DNA of 64,000 bases from an uncultured Propionivibrio sp. GTDB taxonomy: Bacteria > Pseudomonadota > Gammaproteobacteria > Burkholderiales > Rhodocyclaceae. Location: NCBI RefSeq assembly GCF_963666255.1, contig NZ_OY762656.1:2020695-2084694 (forward strand), written 5' to 3'. Below are positions 20,168 through 27,587 of the stretch, piece after piece. Under the pieces are notes generated by a model. The model was not told where the DNA came from. It saw only the letters and a program-made list of their open reading frames with translations, and did not search any database. How positions within the stretch are numbered: position 1 is the first letter of the stretch; each line of letters begins with the position of its first letter. The position numbers and the translations under genes were made by a program.

Positions 20168-20180
20168 CCAGTTTGACTGG
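20168..20180. promoter_or_regulatory. Short inverted repeat ahead of the sspB operon
   Basis: Arms CCAGT (20168-20172) and ACTGG (20176-20180) around TTG lie 43 bases upstream of the chosen sspB start. The site could bind a repressor. It is too short to be significant alone, and no clear -35/-10 pair was found beside it. Confidence 0.2.
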
Positions 20181-20628
20181 TATATGGCCATGGCAATGGC
20201 TTGGCAACAACGCGGCGATGCGAATCTACCAAATGACCATGCGGAATCCATGGATTGCGAACTAAGGCTTCGGCAAGGGCAACTTTCCCCATTGTCCGTA
20301 CTAATTTTTCAAGAATGAACTTCATAAAGGGCACACAGCAGTAAGACGCGTGTTGAACAGGATCAATAGTACCCTAAGTGTGTCTTTATCCGACACCCTC
20401 ACCATCCAGTCCAGACCGTTTTCAGGTGCCCCCAGGTTACGTGAAATCATGCCACTCAAAGAAGCGCAGCGAGCACCCCATTTAGGAATGACTTCCCAAT
20501 CGTGGAATTTCTTACCCATTGCTGCCCGCACTCAGATCGAGACTCTCGTCGATGTCATGTCGGGTTAGATGGGTGTGGCTATCATCAATACTTGGTCGGG
20601 TAATCCGTCTGGTTTCATCCAAGGTGAA

Positions 20629-20648
20629 TAAATTCAATTCTGAATTTA
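20629..20648. repeat. Perfect 8-bp-arm palindrome in an AT-rich intergenic region, possible oriT or operator
   Basis: TAAATTCA (20629-20636) and TGAATTTA (20641-20648) flank ATTC. It lies 276 bases before the relaxase gene in a markedly AT-rich stretch (about 20620-20920). Mobilization origins often carry an inverted repeat upstream of the relaxase gene, so this is an oriT candidate; an operator is the alternative. Confidence 0.3.
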
Positions 20649-20798
20649 ATTGGATTTTGTCTAGATAAGATGATTGGGAAGTCGGCGGGTATGTTTCTAG
20701 AGAATGTAAATAATACAAATAAAAAAATACTTCTATCTTATTGTATGGAAGAGGGTGGTGATATCAGATGTTTGAAATGTTTCTATTAACGGAGAGAA

Positions 20799-20818
20799 TA
20801 AAGTACGCGCGCACTTTA
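20799..20818. promoter_or_regulatory. 20-bp near-palindrome upstream of the relaxase gene
   Basis: TAAAGT and ACTTTA flank a CGCGCG core with one mismatched pair (20799-20818). Position about 105 bases before the relaxase start suggests an operator for the mobilization gene or a relaxase/accessory protein binding site. Confidence 0.3.
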
Positions 20819-20923
20819 CCTTTCTCGTTTAATTAATTTTAATCGACTGTTTCTACTCTCTTTTTATTTGTGTATTGAATAAATTGTTCCTGATGGTTAA
20901 TCATTAAAAGAGAGATGGCTAAA

Positions 20924-21664
20924 ATGGCAAGTTTTCATTTGAGCGTTAAAAACGGTAGAAAGGGAACTGCAGCAAATCATGCGGCGTACATTGCCAGACA
21001 AGGCAAGCATGGCACTGCAGACAAGAAGGCCGACTTACGACTGGTCAGTCATGGAAATCTTCCAGAGTGGGCAGAAGGAGATCCCTTTGTTCTCTGGAGA
21101 GCCGCAGACAAGTACGAGCGCGCCAATGGCGCTGCGTATCGTGAATATGAGCTTGCGCTGCCAGGCGAATTGAGTCTGGAGAAAAATACAGAACTTGCTC
21201 GTGCATTCATTGAAAAACATGTGGGAAATAAGCCGTACCAATTGGCAATTCATGCCCCCATAGCGGCCTTCGGGAAAATTCCTCAACCACATATGCACCT
21301 GATGATCTGTGACAGAAAACCAGACGGCATTTTTAGGCTACCAGAGCAATTTTTCAGTCGCCACAATCCCAATCATCCGGAAATTGGTGGCTGCAAAAAA
21401 GATAGCGGAGGGAAAAGCAAGCAAGAAATGCGGGAGCAGTTGGCATTTGTCCGTGAGGATTGGGCTCGGATGCAAAATTCTGTTTTGGCACAGAACGGAC
21501 ACTCAGCACGAGTCGATCATCGGAGTCACCGAGACAGAGGAATTGACCACCCCCCTGAAATCCACTTGGGACGTTTTGCTATCAATAAAATGACCGATGA
21601 AGAGAAGATGCAATTTCAAGAAAGACGAAATGGCAAAGCAGCGCACCAAGTAAATGAAACTTGA
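20924..21664 (+). CDS. Short MobA/MobL-type relaxase
   Basis: A 246-residue protein starting MASFHLSVKNGRKGTAANHA, followed by AYIARQGK, which resembles the catalytic N-terminus of MobA/MobL relaxases with an early tyrosine. The metal-binding motif appears as PQPHMHLMICDR around residues 121-132. Relaxases nick the transfer origin and pilot the strand into a recipient through a helper conjugation apparatus. The protein ends soon after the catalytic domain, with no helicase or primase region, so it is a minimal or truncated relaxase. I prefer the ATG at 20924 over 20915 because AGAGAG is better spaced. No coupling protein or type IV secretion gene is in the window, so the element would be mobilizable, not self-transmissible. 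Confidence 0.75.
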   Translation: MASFHLSVKNGRKGTAANHAAYIARQGKHGTADKKADLRLVSHGNLPEWAEGDPFVLWRAADKYERANGAAYREYELALPGELSLEKNTELARAFIEKHVGNKPYQLAIHAPIAAFGKIPQPHMHLMICDRKPDGIFRLPEQFFSRHNPNHPEIGGCKKDSGGKSKQEMREQLAFVREDWARMQNSVLAQNGHSARVDHRSHRDRGIDHPPEIHLGRFAINKMTDEEKMQFQERRNGKAAHQVNET

Positions 21665-22250
21665 CGTTCGACATCACTCAGCTGGGCTTCCATGTGGCAG
21701 TTGAAAGGTCAGGTAGGCAAACCCGCGATCACATCACATGCTCCTCGCTTGGAGGAAAACAGCGCACAGGGAAGCTCGGACTGGTAGGTTGCTGACGTTC
21801 ATTGCTACTTGGATGTTGGATATCGATAGAAGATTCTCAAGTCAATCAACTCACTCACCGATTTCCGAATAGCGTGAAGGGAAAGCTTTTGGCCCCCTGC
21901 CGTTAAGTAGTAAAAAACTTGCTCGAGTTGGATCAGTCGGCGACGATTTTGATGGCTACCATGCTGTTATTAATACATATTGTCCTTATCGCGTCGTGCC
22001 GTTTGGTTGGTAGCGCTGATTGATCTGATCCCTTCTTGGTGTCGCGTTGATATGTCTTGGCGAGTGCAGCCGGATCGCTTAGCACACGTCAAGCGCATTC
22101 GCGCCACCGGCAGGGGATTCCGCGCAAAACAGTTGTCACGCCGGCGATTGAGCGCCAAGCCGGCGCCAAGAAAACAGTAGGTCGAGAATCGGTTACGGTG
22201 CTTTCTGAGACCGCTGCACTCGCATGTGGCTCGAACATAAGGAAGTAGAA
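21665..22250. other. 586-bp gap with no convincing gene
   Basis: Short open frames occur on both strands (for example 21980-22180 on plus), but none has a good ribosome binding site or recognisable product. The stretch may hold the leader or replication control region of the RepA-like gene that follows. Confidence 0.5.
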
Positions 22251-23360
22251 ATGAACCCCCAATCGATTTACGAACCGCGACGCCATGTGGTAATTGAATG
22301 CGCCGACCAAACTCAAATGCGACCACTGGATGTGGTGTTGCCGAATTTTCTTTTTCGTCGCAAGGTGACTGTATTGGGCGGGCCCCCGGCAAGCGGAAAA
22401 GGTGCCATCGAAGCTGCAATCGCGGCTCGGACTTCCCGAGGTGGAAGTCACCCTTCCTGGCCAGATCCAACGCCATCATCTCAAGGCAAGGTGCTCTTCT
22501 TTAGCGGTAACGAGGACGATCCTGAAGATACCTTGAAACCACGTCTGATGGCTCAAGGCGCCGATATGCGGAATATCTATTTTTTTAAGGGAATGAGGCA
22601 GTATGGCAATCGTGTCGATGCCCATTTTTGTGAGCGGGATGTCGAAGCCCTCGAGTCATGGATGGGTAAGGTGGGTAGCGGCTTCGATTTATTTGTGGTT
22701 GATCCGATTGTTCAGGCCGTTGATGGCGACTCGACCAGTCAAGCAAAGGTTTTGCGAGCACTGGATAATCTGGCAGAGGTTTCCGCGAGACTTAATGTAG
22801 CCATCTTGGGCGGGCATCATGTCGTCAAATCAGCTAAGGGGCGCGATCCCCTCGGTCGTGTCGCCGGACCGCTTGCCTATGGAGGGAAGCCTCGTGCCGT
22901 TTGGGTAACAGCCCATAATACCAATAGGCGCACCGGTGAAGATGACTTTGTCCTGGTAAATGCAAAAGCCAGTCTAACTGCTAACGCGGGGGGGTGGAGT
23001 TACCGGATCGATAGTGCCACTGTTGCAGATGAGTACGGACCGTTGGCAACATCGGTTGTTCGCTGGGGGCAACGTTACGAAGGACGAGCGTCTGATATCT
23101 TGCAACAAATCGAGCGTGCGCCAAAAAAAGAAGCTGACGCGCTCGAAAAGGCCATACGCTTCCTTGAAAAGTTGTTGCAAGACGGCCCAGTTGCATATCC
23201 AGAGATTCAACGATCAGCTATGGAGAGTGGCATATCTGGAGGGACGCTCGTGCGAGCAAAGAAGGAGCGCGGGATTACGCATAAGAAGCAGTCAGGGAGC
23301 AAACACGGTGCGTATTATTGGTCCCTGCCTGAGCATTGTGATCGCCAACTGGCGGCATAG
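22251..23360 (+). CDS. RepA-like AAA ATPase (plasmid/element replication helicase type)
   Basis: A 369-residue RecA-fold ATPase. It has the Walker A variant GGPPASGKG near residues 45-53, Walker B LFVVDPI near 148, and a GGHHVVKSAKG stretch typical of RepA/AAA_25 helicases of broad-host-range plasmids and integrative elements. The last 90 residues look like a winged-helix DNA-binding tail. The likely role is unwinding at an element-borne origin, or primase-linked replication after excision. The ATG at 22251 has AAGGAAG just upstream and is preferred over 22224. It lies on the same strand as the relaxase and ends at a symmetric hairpin shared with the convergent gene. Family membership is fairly clear; a replication role in this integrated element is inferred. 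Confidence 0.7.
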   Translation: MNPQSIYEPRRHVVIECADQTQMRPLDVVLPNFLFRRKVTVLGGPPASGKGAIEAAIAARTSRGGSHPSWPDPTPSSQGKVLFFSGNEDDPEDTLKPRLMAQGADMRNIYFFKGMRQYGNRVDAHFCERDVEALESWMGKVGSGFDLFVVDPIVQAVDGDSTSQAKVLRALDNLAEVSARLNVAILGGHHVVKSAKGRDPLGRVAGPLAYGGKPRAVWVTAHNTNRRTGEDDFVLVNAKASLTANAGGWSYRIDSATVADEYGPLATSVVRWGQRYEGRASDILQQIERAPKKEADALEKAIRFLEKLLQDGPVAYPEIQRSAMESGISGGTLVRAKKERGITHKKQSGSKHGAYYWSLPEHCDRQLAA

Positions 23361-23394
23361 CTTGACGTGATTTATGCGGCTTCAACTGGAAAAT

Positions 23395-23418
23395 GGTGAG
23401 GCGGAATTTCGCCTCACC
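23395..23418. terminator. Bidirectional hairpin between convergent genes
   Basis: Nine perfect pairs, GGTGAGGCG with CGCCTCACC, around GAATTT. It lies between the convergent RepA-like and cysteine-rich genes. No long T-run follows on either strand, so it may stall rather than fully terminate. Confidence 0.5.
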
Positions 23419-23441
23419 TCCTCGTCATTCAACGACGTGCT

Positions 23442-24386
23442 TTAGTTCGATGTGTTGAACGTGCCGGCGCCATGCGTTGAACGCCATCGTCTCACACGAT
23501 CATTCAGCATGTTTTGATCGAGCGGGATCTTATTCCCGCGCGCGTCTTCCCATCGAATGCTGTCCCCATCATTGACAACAACGCACGAATTCTGGGTCCC
23601 CGCGCGACCAATTAGAATAGCCATTACTTGAGTCGGCGTAAGTGCGGGAGATTCGGTAAGAATTTCGTGAATTTCCGCACCGACCTTGTCGAAACGCCGC
23701 TTCACTTCGATAGCCGGGGGCCTCGTTGAAGCATCAAGGTCAGGACTGATTATCGAGTGCTGCTTACTGCCCATGCATGGCGTTTCGCATTTTTCCTGAA
23801 ACGACTCAGTGGAAGAGTCAGACTTGTCGGGTTCGTTAGCTTTCAGCACCCAAGATTGTTTTGCATTCTGAGTGCCACTGGTATCGCTAGCGCTCGACTT
23901 GGTGACTATTGCGTCATCTGTCCCCGGATTGGAGTAATCGATGATGCACAGCTTGATTTTTTCAAAGGCGCAAAAGCTGGCAAGATCATCGGGAAACAGG
24001 TATGACAATTTTGTCCACCACTTCCACTTACGGAAATCAGGGACTTCGAGTGCTCTGATCTCGGGCGGATCTAGTACCTCCGAACGGTCTTTTCTCCATG
24101 CCTGAAGTTGCAAACCCGCTATCTGCTTTGAAAGCTGTCTGCATAGGTTTGCCATGCAACATTCGCGACGAAGGACTATCTCCTCACACTTCGGCGTCAC
24201 CGGATCAAACCTTCTCCTGTAAGCGTTGTAGGTGTCGCATCGACCACAATAATCGTTGCGCTCGCAAGGGTGTTGGGCAACTGCAATCAAGTTAACAATG
24301 CCATCAACACTATACATTTCGAGTTCAGGTACGCTGATTGCTAATCGATAAGACGGCCGAAGTATCTGGGGTGTGGGGGAGCTCAT
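23442..24386 (-). CDS. Cysteine-rich protein of unknown function coupled to the AlpA-type gene
   Basis: A 314-residue protein I do not recognise. Residues about 40-80 hold a cluster of cysteines (HPCERNDYCGRC, then single C, RECC and C), suggesting a zinc- or iron-sulfur-binding module. The middle is low-complexity and serine-rich. The last 90 residues appear folded (EIHEILTESPALTPTQVMAIL), possibly a small helical DNA-binding unit. Its ATG overlaps the stop of the AlpA-type gene as ATGA, with AGGAGG upstream, so the two are co-translated and probably act together in control of the element. It could be an accessory regulator or a replication partner of the convergent RepA-like gene. Confidence 0.5.
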   Translation of the reverse strand: MSSPTPQILRPSYRLAISVPELEMYSVDGIVNLIAVAQHPCERNDYCGRCDTYNAYRRRFDPVTPKCEEIVLRRECCMANLCRQLSKQIAGLQLQAWRKDRSEVLDPPEIRALEVPDFRKWKWWTKLSYLFPDDLASFCAFEKIKLCIIDYSNPGTDDAIVTKSSASDTSGTQNAKQSWVLKANEPDKSDSSTESFQEKCETPCMGSKQHSIISPDLDASTRPPAIEVKRRFDKVGAEIHEILTESPALTPTQVMAILIGRAGTQNSCVVVNDGDSIRWEDARGNKIPLDQNMLNDRVRRWRSTHGAGTFNTSN

Positions 24387-24955
24387 TTTGAACCTCCTGT
24401 AACCTCTGCGGACGTCGATGTTCCCGGCGTGGATTTTTCGCTTATCGCTGTTAAGGGCTCGGCTTTTCGGCGTCGCCGCGTGTTGTGAGTATCCTTTGAG
24501 CAGTTGCCCTCTACGCTAGGTCGGACGTTGGCTTGATTGTAAATCCAACGTAGTACTTGCGAGAGCAACCAGCCTACAGCGCCGCGTTTGCCGTTAGCGG
24601 CAAGCGAGAATGGGCGGGGGAAGGTCGGGTCGTAGTATTTGTTGTCATCTGACTCGTTGAGTCGAAGGTAGACAGATGATGAAGACAAGCCCGTGACGTG
24701 TGTTACTTCCGGTAGTCGAATGACGCGATCTACGAAAACGGAGGTGTTTGGTTCGACCGTGTTTGCTTCGGTATGGTATGAATTGCTTTCATGCGCTAGT
24801 AGATTTCCTTTCAAGAGGGTTGGCGAGTTTGGAGGCTGAGAGTCTGCTGGCGCCCTCTTTGACATCATTCCGTTCAGTATTTGTTGTTTGCCCGTCGCTA
24901 TAAGCGATGAGCTCGGGGGCAATGCGGGTGCTGTTGTTTTGGATGCAAATGACAT
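24383..24955 (-). CDS. AlpA-type MerR-like regulator or excisionase with long N-terminal extension
   Basis: A 190-residue protein whose residues 74-140 match the AlpA/excisionase winged helix: VDRVIRLPEVTHVTGLSSSS, then YDPTFPRPFSLAANGKRGAVGW. Such proteins activate the neighbouring integrase or act as a recombination directionality factor. The first 70 residues are proline- and serine-rich and look disordered. A longer frame opens at 25198, but the ATG at 24955 is preceded by GAGG at good spacing and removes residues that look non-coding. It is transcribed with the cysteine-rich gene downstream. The integrase lies about 580 bases upstream on the same strand, with the hairpin array between. 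Confidence 0.7.
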   Translation of the reverse strand: MSFASKTTAPALPPSSSLIATGKQQILNGMMSKRAPADSQPPNSPTLLKGNLLAHESNSYHTEANTVEPNTSVFVDRVIRLPEVTHVTGLSSSSVYLRLNESDDNKYYDPTFPRPFSLAANGKRGAVGWLLSQVLRWIYNQANVRPSVEGNCSKDTHNTRRRRKAEPLTAISEKSTPGTSTSAEVTGGSK

Positions 24956-25208
24956 TTCAATTACCTCAATAGGCAAAGCGAATCGTCCGTCACTGCATAT
25001 GAATATTTGAGGGGGCGTTGTGTAGCAGTGACGGAAACCTCGCAAAGCCCCAAAATTCTGCAAATACTTGGCAAGCGGGGTGTTTAAGACCCGGCCAAGC
25101 AAGATCGTGAGACGCAACAAAACCAGCCGTTGCCTAACGACCCTAATGGGGGGTACATAGCCTCTTTGAGGGTATGTCCCAATAAATGACCAAAGCATTG
25201 CAGACGGA

Positions 25209-25431
25209 TCTGCAAGCAGATGTCACATGCGAGGCGTTGATTCCGCCTCGAGGCCGCTATTTTGGCCTCTAATATGGCACCGCCGGGTGCCTAGCATGCA
25301 TCCGTAACGCGTTGCCGCTACGGATGTCACCAGGTGTTTATCTGCGCCCGCTGCCTTGCGCAGTAACTGCCTGATACGCTCCATTGCCCCGAAGGCAAGT
25401 TTCTTCACCGCATATTTTTTGATGCGGCCAT
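25209..25431. other. Array of eight consecutive hairpins
   Basis: Between the AlpA-type gene and the integrase, almost every 20-30 bases form a separate stem. Arms: ATCTGC/GCAGAT (25209-25222), CGAGGCG/CGCCTCG (25230-25250), GAGGCC/GGCCTC (25250-25269), GGCACC/GGTGCC (25276-25291), CATCCGTA/TACGGATG (25299-25326), CTGCGC/GCGCAG (25342-25363), TTGCC/GGCAA (25384-25398), CCGCAT/ATGCGG (25408-25427). The arms differ from each other, so it is not a simple repeat family. Possible readings are a structured RNA, a single-strand replication or transfer origin, or a protein-binding array for the RepA-like protein. No integron attC pattern or CRISPR spacing is seen. Confidence 0.6.
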
Positions 25432-25533
25432 CACCGCGACTGCAGCGTCGGATGACGAGGAATGAAATTTATTTAAGCAAAAATTTGAGAATTGTGCAAC
25501 CAGTCGTTAAGTAATTTTTTAGGGGGTTTCTGG

Positions 25534-26817
25534 TTATTTTTGGCGTTTGTTTTGAGCCGTTTGAAGGGCGCGTGCTTCTCTCAGAATTGCGTCGACAGCA
25601 GTCTCGCTCTTATAGTTGTTGTCATTGCTCAAGCAGTGTTCTGCCCATTTCTCCATCATCGGCCGGCGCTGTTCAAGCAAATCTGTCCGGTGATAAGCCG
25701 CTTCGACCTTGTTTGCAATGGTGTGTGCCAGAGCGCGTTCTGCTAGGTCTCGCGGGAAACTACTCTCGCTGCACCAGTCGCGGAAAGAGCTGCGGAATCC
25801 ATGAGCGGTTGCAATGCGTTCTGGGGTGTCGCTTGGTGCCTTGATTCGCCGTAGGAATTGCGTGAGTGCCATGTCGGAAAACATGACCTTATCGCGAGGT
25901 GTCGGAAATACAAACTCTTCGTGCAGTCCTGTTTGCTGCTTGATGATCTGGATGGCTCTTTTGGTTAATGGGATGCGATGAGGTTGTTTTGCTTTCATCC
26001 GTTCTCCGGGGATCGTCCAGATGCCGTCATTCAAATTGATTTCCCGCCAGCGCATCCCGCGAATTTCGCCAGAGCGTGCAGCCGTTAGAATCAGCAATTC
26101 CAACATTGGTCGAATTAGATCGCCCTGGGAGTTGTTGTGCAGGTGTTTGACGATGAATTCCGGGATGTCGCGCCATGGCATGGCTGGTTGGTGTTGCTGG
26201 CGTAATGCCTTGCTGGGTTGTTGAGGTAGTAGGTGGTCGACAACATCCACGGGGTTTGAATTGCAATGTCCGTGTGCCCAACCCCAGGCCATGATGGCGT
26301 GAAGGCGCTGTCTTAAGCGGCTTGCTGTCTCGGCTTTGGATATCCAGATTGGGCGTAATACGTCGGCTATATGGCGTGGTTGAATCTGATCTAGAGGAAG
26401 TGAGCCGATGATCGGAATCGCGTATTCGGCAACCGTGTTGATCCACTGCTGAGCGTGCTTCTTGTTTTTCCATCCGGGAGATAGTTCGGTATGAACAACA
26501 TGAGCTGCGGTCTTGAAGTCAGGGAGTGCTGGTGTGTTGGCGGATGCTTTTTTTTCCTCAAGAGGGTCTTTCCCAGTGGCAAGCTGCGTGCGCATGGCAG
26601 TGCCGATTTTTCCGGCTTCGGCAATGCTGATTTCAGGATAGGAGCCTAATCCAGCGTTCCTGCGTTTGCCCGTGACGGGGCTGATGTAGCGCAGGACCCA
26701 CTTGCCATGCCCTTTCGTTTTTGCTGGGATCAGAATCAGACCAACGACGCCTCCGTGGGGGAGTTGTCCGTCGTCTGGCTTGATATTCCGGGCCTTTGTG
26801 TCGGTAAGCACTGCCAT
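25534..26817 (-). CDS. P4-type tyrosine integrase of island 1
   Basis: A 427-residue site-specific recombinase. The N-terminal arm-binding (DUF4102-type) domain includes the GKRRNAGLGSYPEISIAEA stretch. The catalytic domain shows the Arg in TAARSGEIRGMRW, the His-x-x-Arg in HGFRSSFRDW, a second His in ALAHTIANKVEAAY and the nucleophile Tyr in AAYHRTD. All residues needed for recombination are present. It lies 155 bases from the tRNA-Ser-like core at 26973-26987, oriented away from it, as expected for an integrase beside its attachment site. It is clearly related to, but not the same as, the second integrase at 27588-28826. Confidence 0.92.
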   Translation of the reverse strand: MAVLTDTKARNIKPDDGQLPHGGVVGLILIPAKTKGHGKWVLRYISPVTGKRRNAGLGSYPEISIAEAGKIGTAMRTQLATGKDPLEEKKASANTPALPDFKTAAHVVHTELSPGWKNKKHAQQWINTVAEYAIPIIGSLPLDQIQPRHIADVLRPIWISKAETASRLRQRLHAIMAWGWAHGHCNSNPVDVVDHLLPQQPSKALRQQHQPAMPWRDIPEFIVKHLHNNSQGDLIRPMLELLILTAARSGEIRGMRWREINLNDGIWTIPGERMKAKQPHRIPLTKRAIQIIKQQTGLHEEFVFPTPRDKVMFSDMALTQFLRRIKAPSDTPERIATAHGFRSSFRDWCSESSFPRDLAERALAHTIANKVEAAYHRTDLLEQRRPMMEKWAEHCLSNDNNYKSETAVDAILREARALQTAQNKRQK

Positions 26818-26972
26818 GGCATACTCCTATTGGTATGCCATTTAGTATGCCATACATTTCTGGCTGTCGTTGTGCCTCTTTGCACTCTATTGGGGTTATA
26901 GGTGAGTAAAAACAAGGATGTATATTTTTGTTTTGTGAGTGATTGGTGTGCATTGGGTTGTGTTTTGGCAGT

Positions 26973-26987
26973 CGCTCTCTCCGCCAG
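26973..26987 (+). repeat. Attachment core, copy 1: 3' end of a tRNA-Ser
   Basis: CGCTCTCTCCGCCAG recurs exactly at 31275-31289. CTCTCTCCGCCA is the 3' end of a typical bacterial tRNA-Ser. The preceding 90 bases do not fold as a tRNA, so this is an integration scar and not a full gene. It marks the junction of islands 1 and 2. Confidence 0.8.
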
Positions 26988-27000
26988 AACCCTTTGAACG

Positions 27001-27023
27001 ACGGCCCCTTGTGGGCCGTTTTT
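27001..27023 (+). terminator. Hairpin with T-run after attachment core 1
   Basis: ACGGCCC (27001-27007) pairs with GGGCCGT (27013-27019), followed by TTTTT. It is probably the tRNA terminator carried or acquired with the integration junction. Confidence 0.6.
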
Positions 27024-27030
27024 CATTTCC

Positions 27031-27052
27031 ACCCATCAGCTGACCCATCATT
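27031..27052 (+). repeat. Arm-type direct repeats inside island 2, left
   Basis: Two ACCCATCA units separated by GCTG, then TT. The same 22-base layout recurs at 31134-31155 with only two differences. The symmetric placement inside both ends of island 2 suggests arm sites for its integrase. Confidence 0.5.
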
Positions 27053-27072
27053 TTCGATGGGATGTAGTGATA

Positions 27073-27530
27073 TCAGCTGAGATCAGTAATCTTGGTTCTG
27101 GATGCAGTCCAATGGCTGCAGACCTTTTTGATTTCGGCGTTCCAACACTCTCGGGCGTCTGTTACATCTCGCCCAAGTTTGGCTGCTAGCTTAATAAATC
27201 CGCTTGTACTGATCATTCGTCGATCCTTGCGGATTACGACAGCGCTAAGCATGCCGCGCCCCGCCGCATCTTCCTCTTCCGACAGTTCTGTAAGTACTGC
27301 GAACAAAGGCCGGCTGAAAGGCCTACCGACAGGCGATGCCAGACGTAATCGAAGGGCAGATATTTCTGATATTGATGGTTGGGGTCTAGCGGGGCGAATC
27401 TCCAAACTTCGTGAGCCATTTGCTCAAAAACTCCAGCCATGACCCTTGGATTGCGCATTTCATCTGCCGTCGCCGGATTTCCAGTAAGGCAATTAATCAA
27501 AGTGGGTAAATCAGAGTGATGCTTTTTCAT
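27073..27530 (-). pseudogene. Conserved hypothetical gene broken by a frameshift
   Basis: Two overlapping minus-strand frames appear to be halves of one protein. The first (start 27530) reads MKKHHSDLPTLINCLTGNPA and runs plausibly to about 27350. The second (ending 27073) carries SEEEDAAGRGMLSAVVIRK, then GFIKLAAKLGRD and CWNAEIKKV. These match, from memory, a conserved hypothetical family ending in a GFF.LA..LGRD..D...CW motif. A single-base slip near 27330-27350 would restore one protein of about 140 residues. A sequencing error or programmed frameshift is possible. Function unknown. Confidence 0.55.
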
Positions 27531-27587
27531 GTCGATTCCTATCGGTTGGTTGCTGAGTAAAATTTAATCGGTGGTAGTAATAACGGT

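Larger units (their letters stand above)
1..26987. mobile_element. Island 1: mobilizable integrative element carrying a PT-type defence operon (left end outside window)
   Basis: The segment carries phage/plasmid-type genes (DUF932, MobA/MobL relaxase, RepA-like ATPase, AlpA-type regulator, P4-type integrase) around a large defence operon. Its right edge is taken as the 15-base match to a tRNA-Ser 3' end at 26973-26987, next to the integrase. Base composition is visibly less GC-rich than the chromosome after 31300. The left edge lies outside the window, where the intact tRNA-Ser is expected. It is inference that the defence operon and the relaxase/integrase block are one element; they could be two nested or abutting islands. 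Confidence 0.6.

Noticed and set aside
25223-25408. 61-residue minus-strand frame within the hairpin array
   Set aside because: No ribosome binding site, and composition follows the palindromes. Structured non-coding DNA is the better explanation.
25209-25431. Integron attC site or CRISPR array
   Set aside because: The arms differ from stem to stem, there are no constant repeats or spacers, and the attC end motifs are absent.
26900-26987. Complete tRNA-Ser gene ending at the attachment core
   Set aside because: Only the last 12-15 bases match. The preceding 75 bases lack the acceptor 5' strand, anticodon stem and D-loop.
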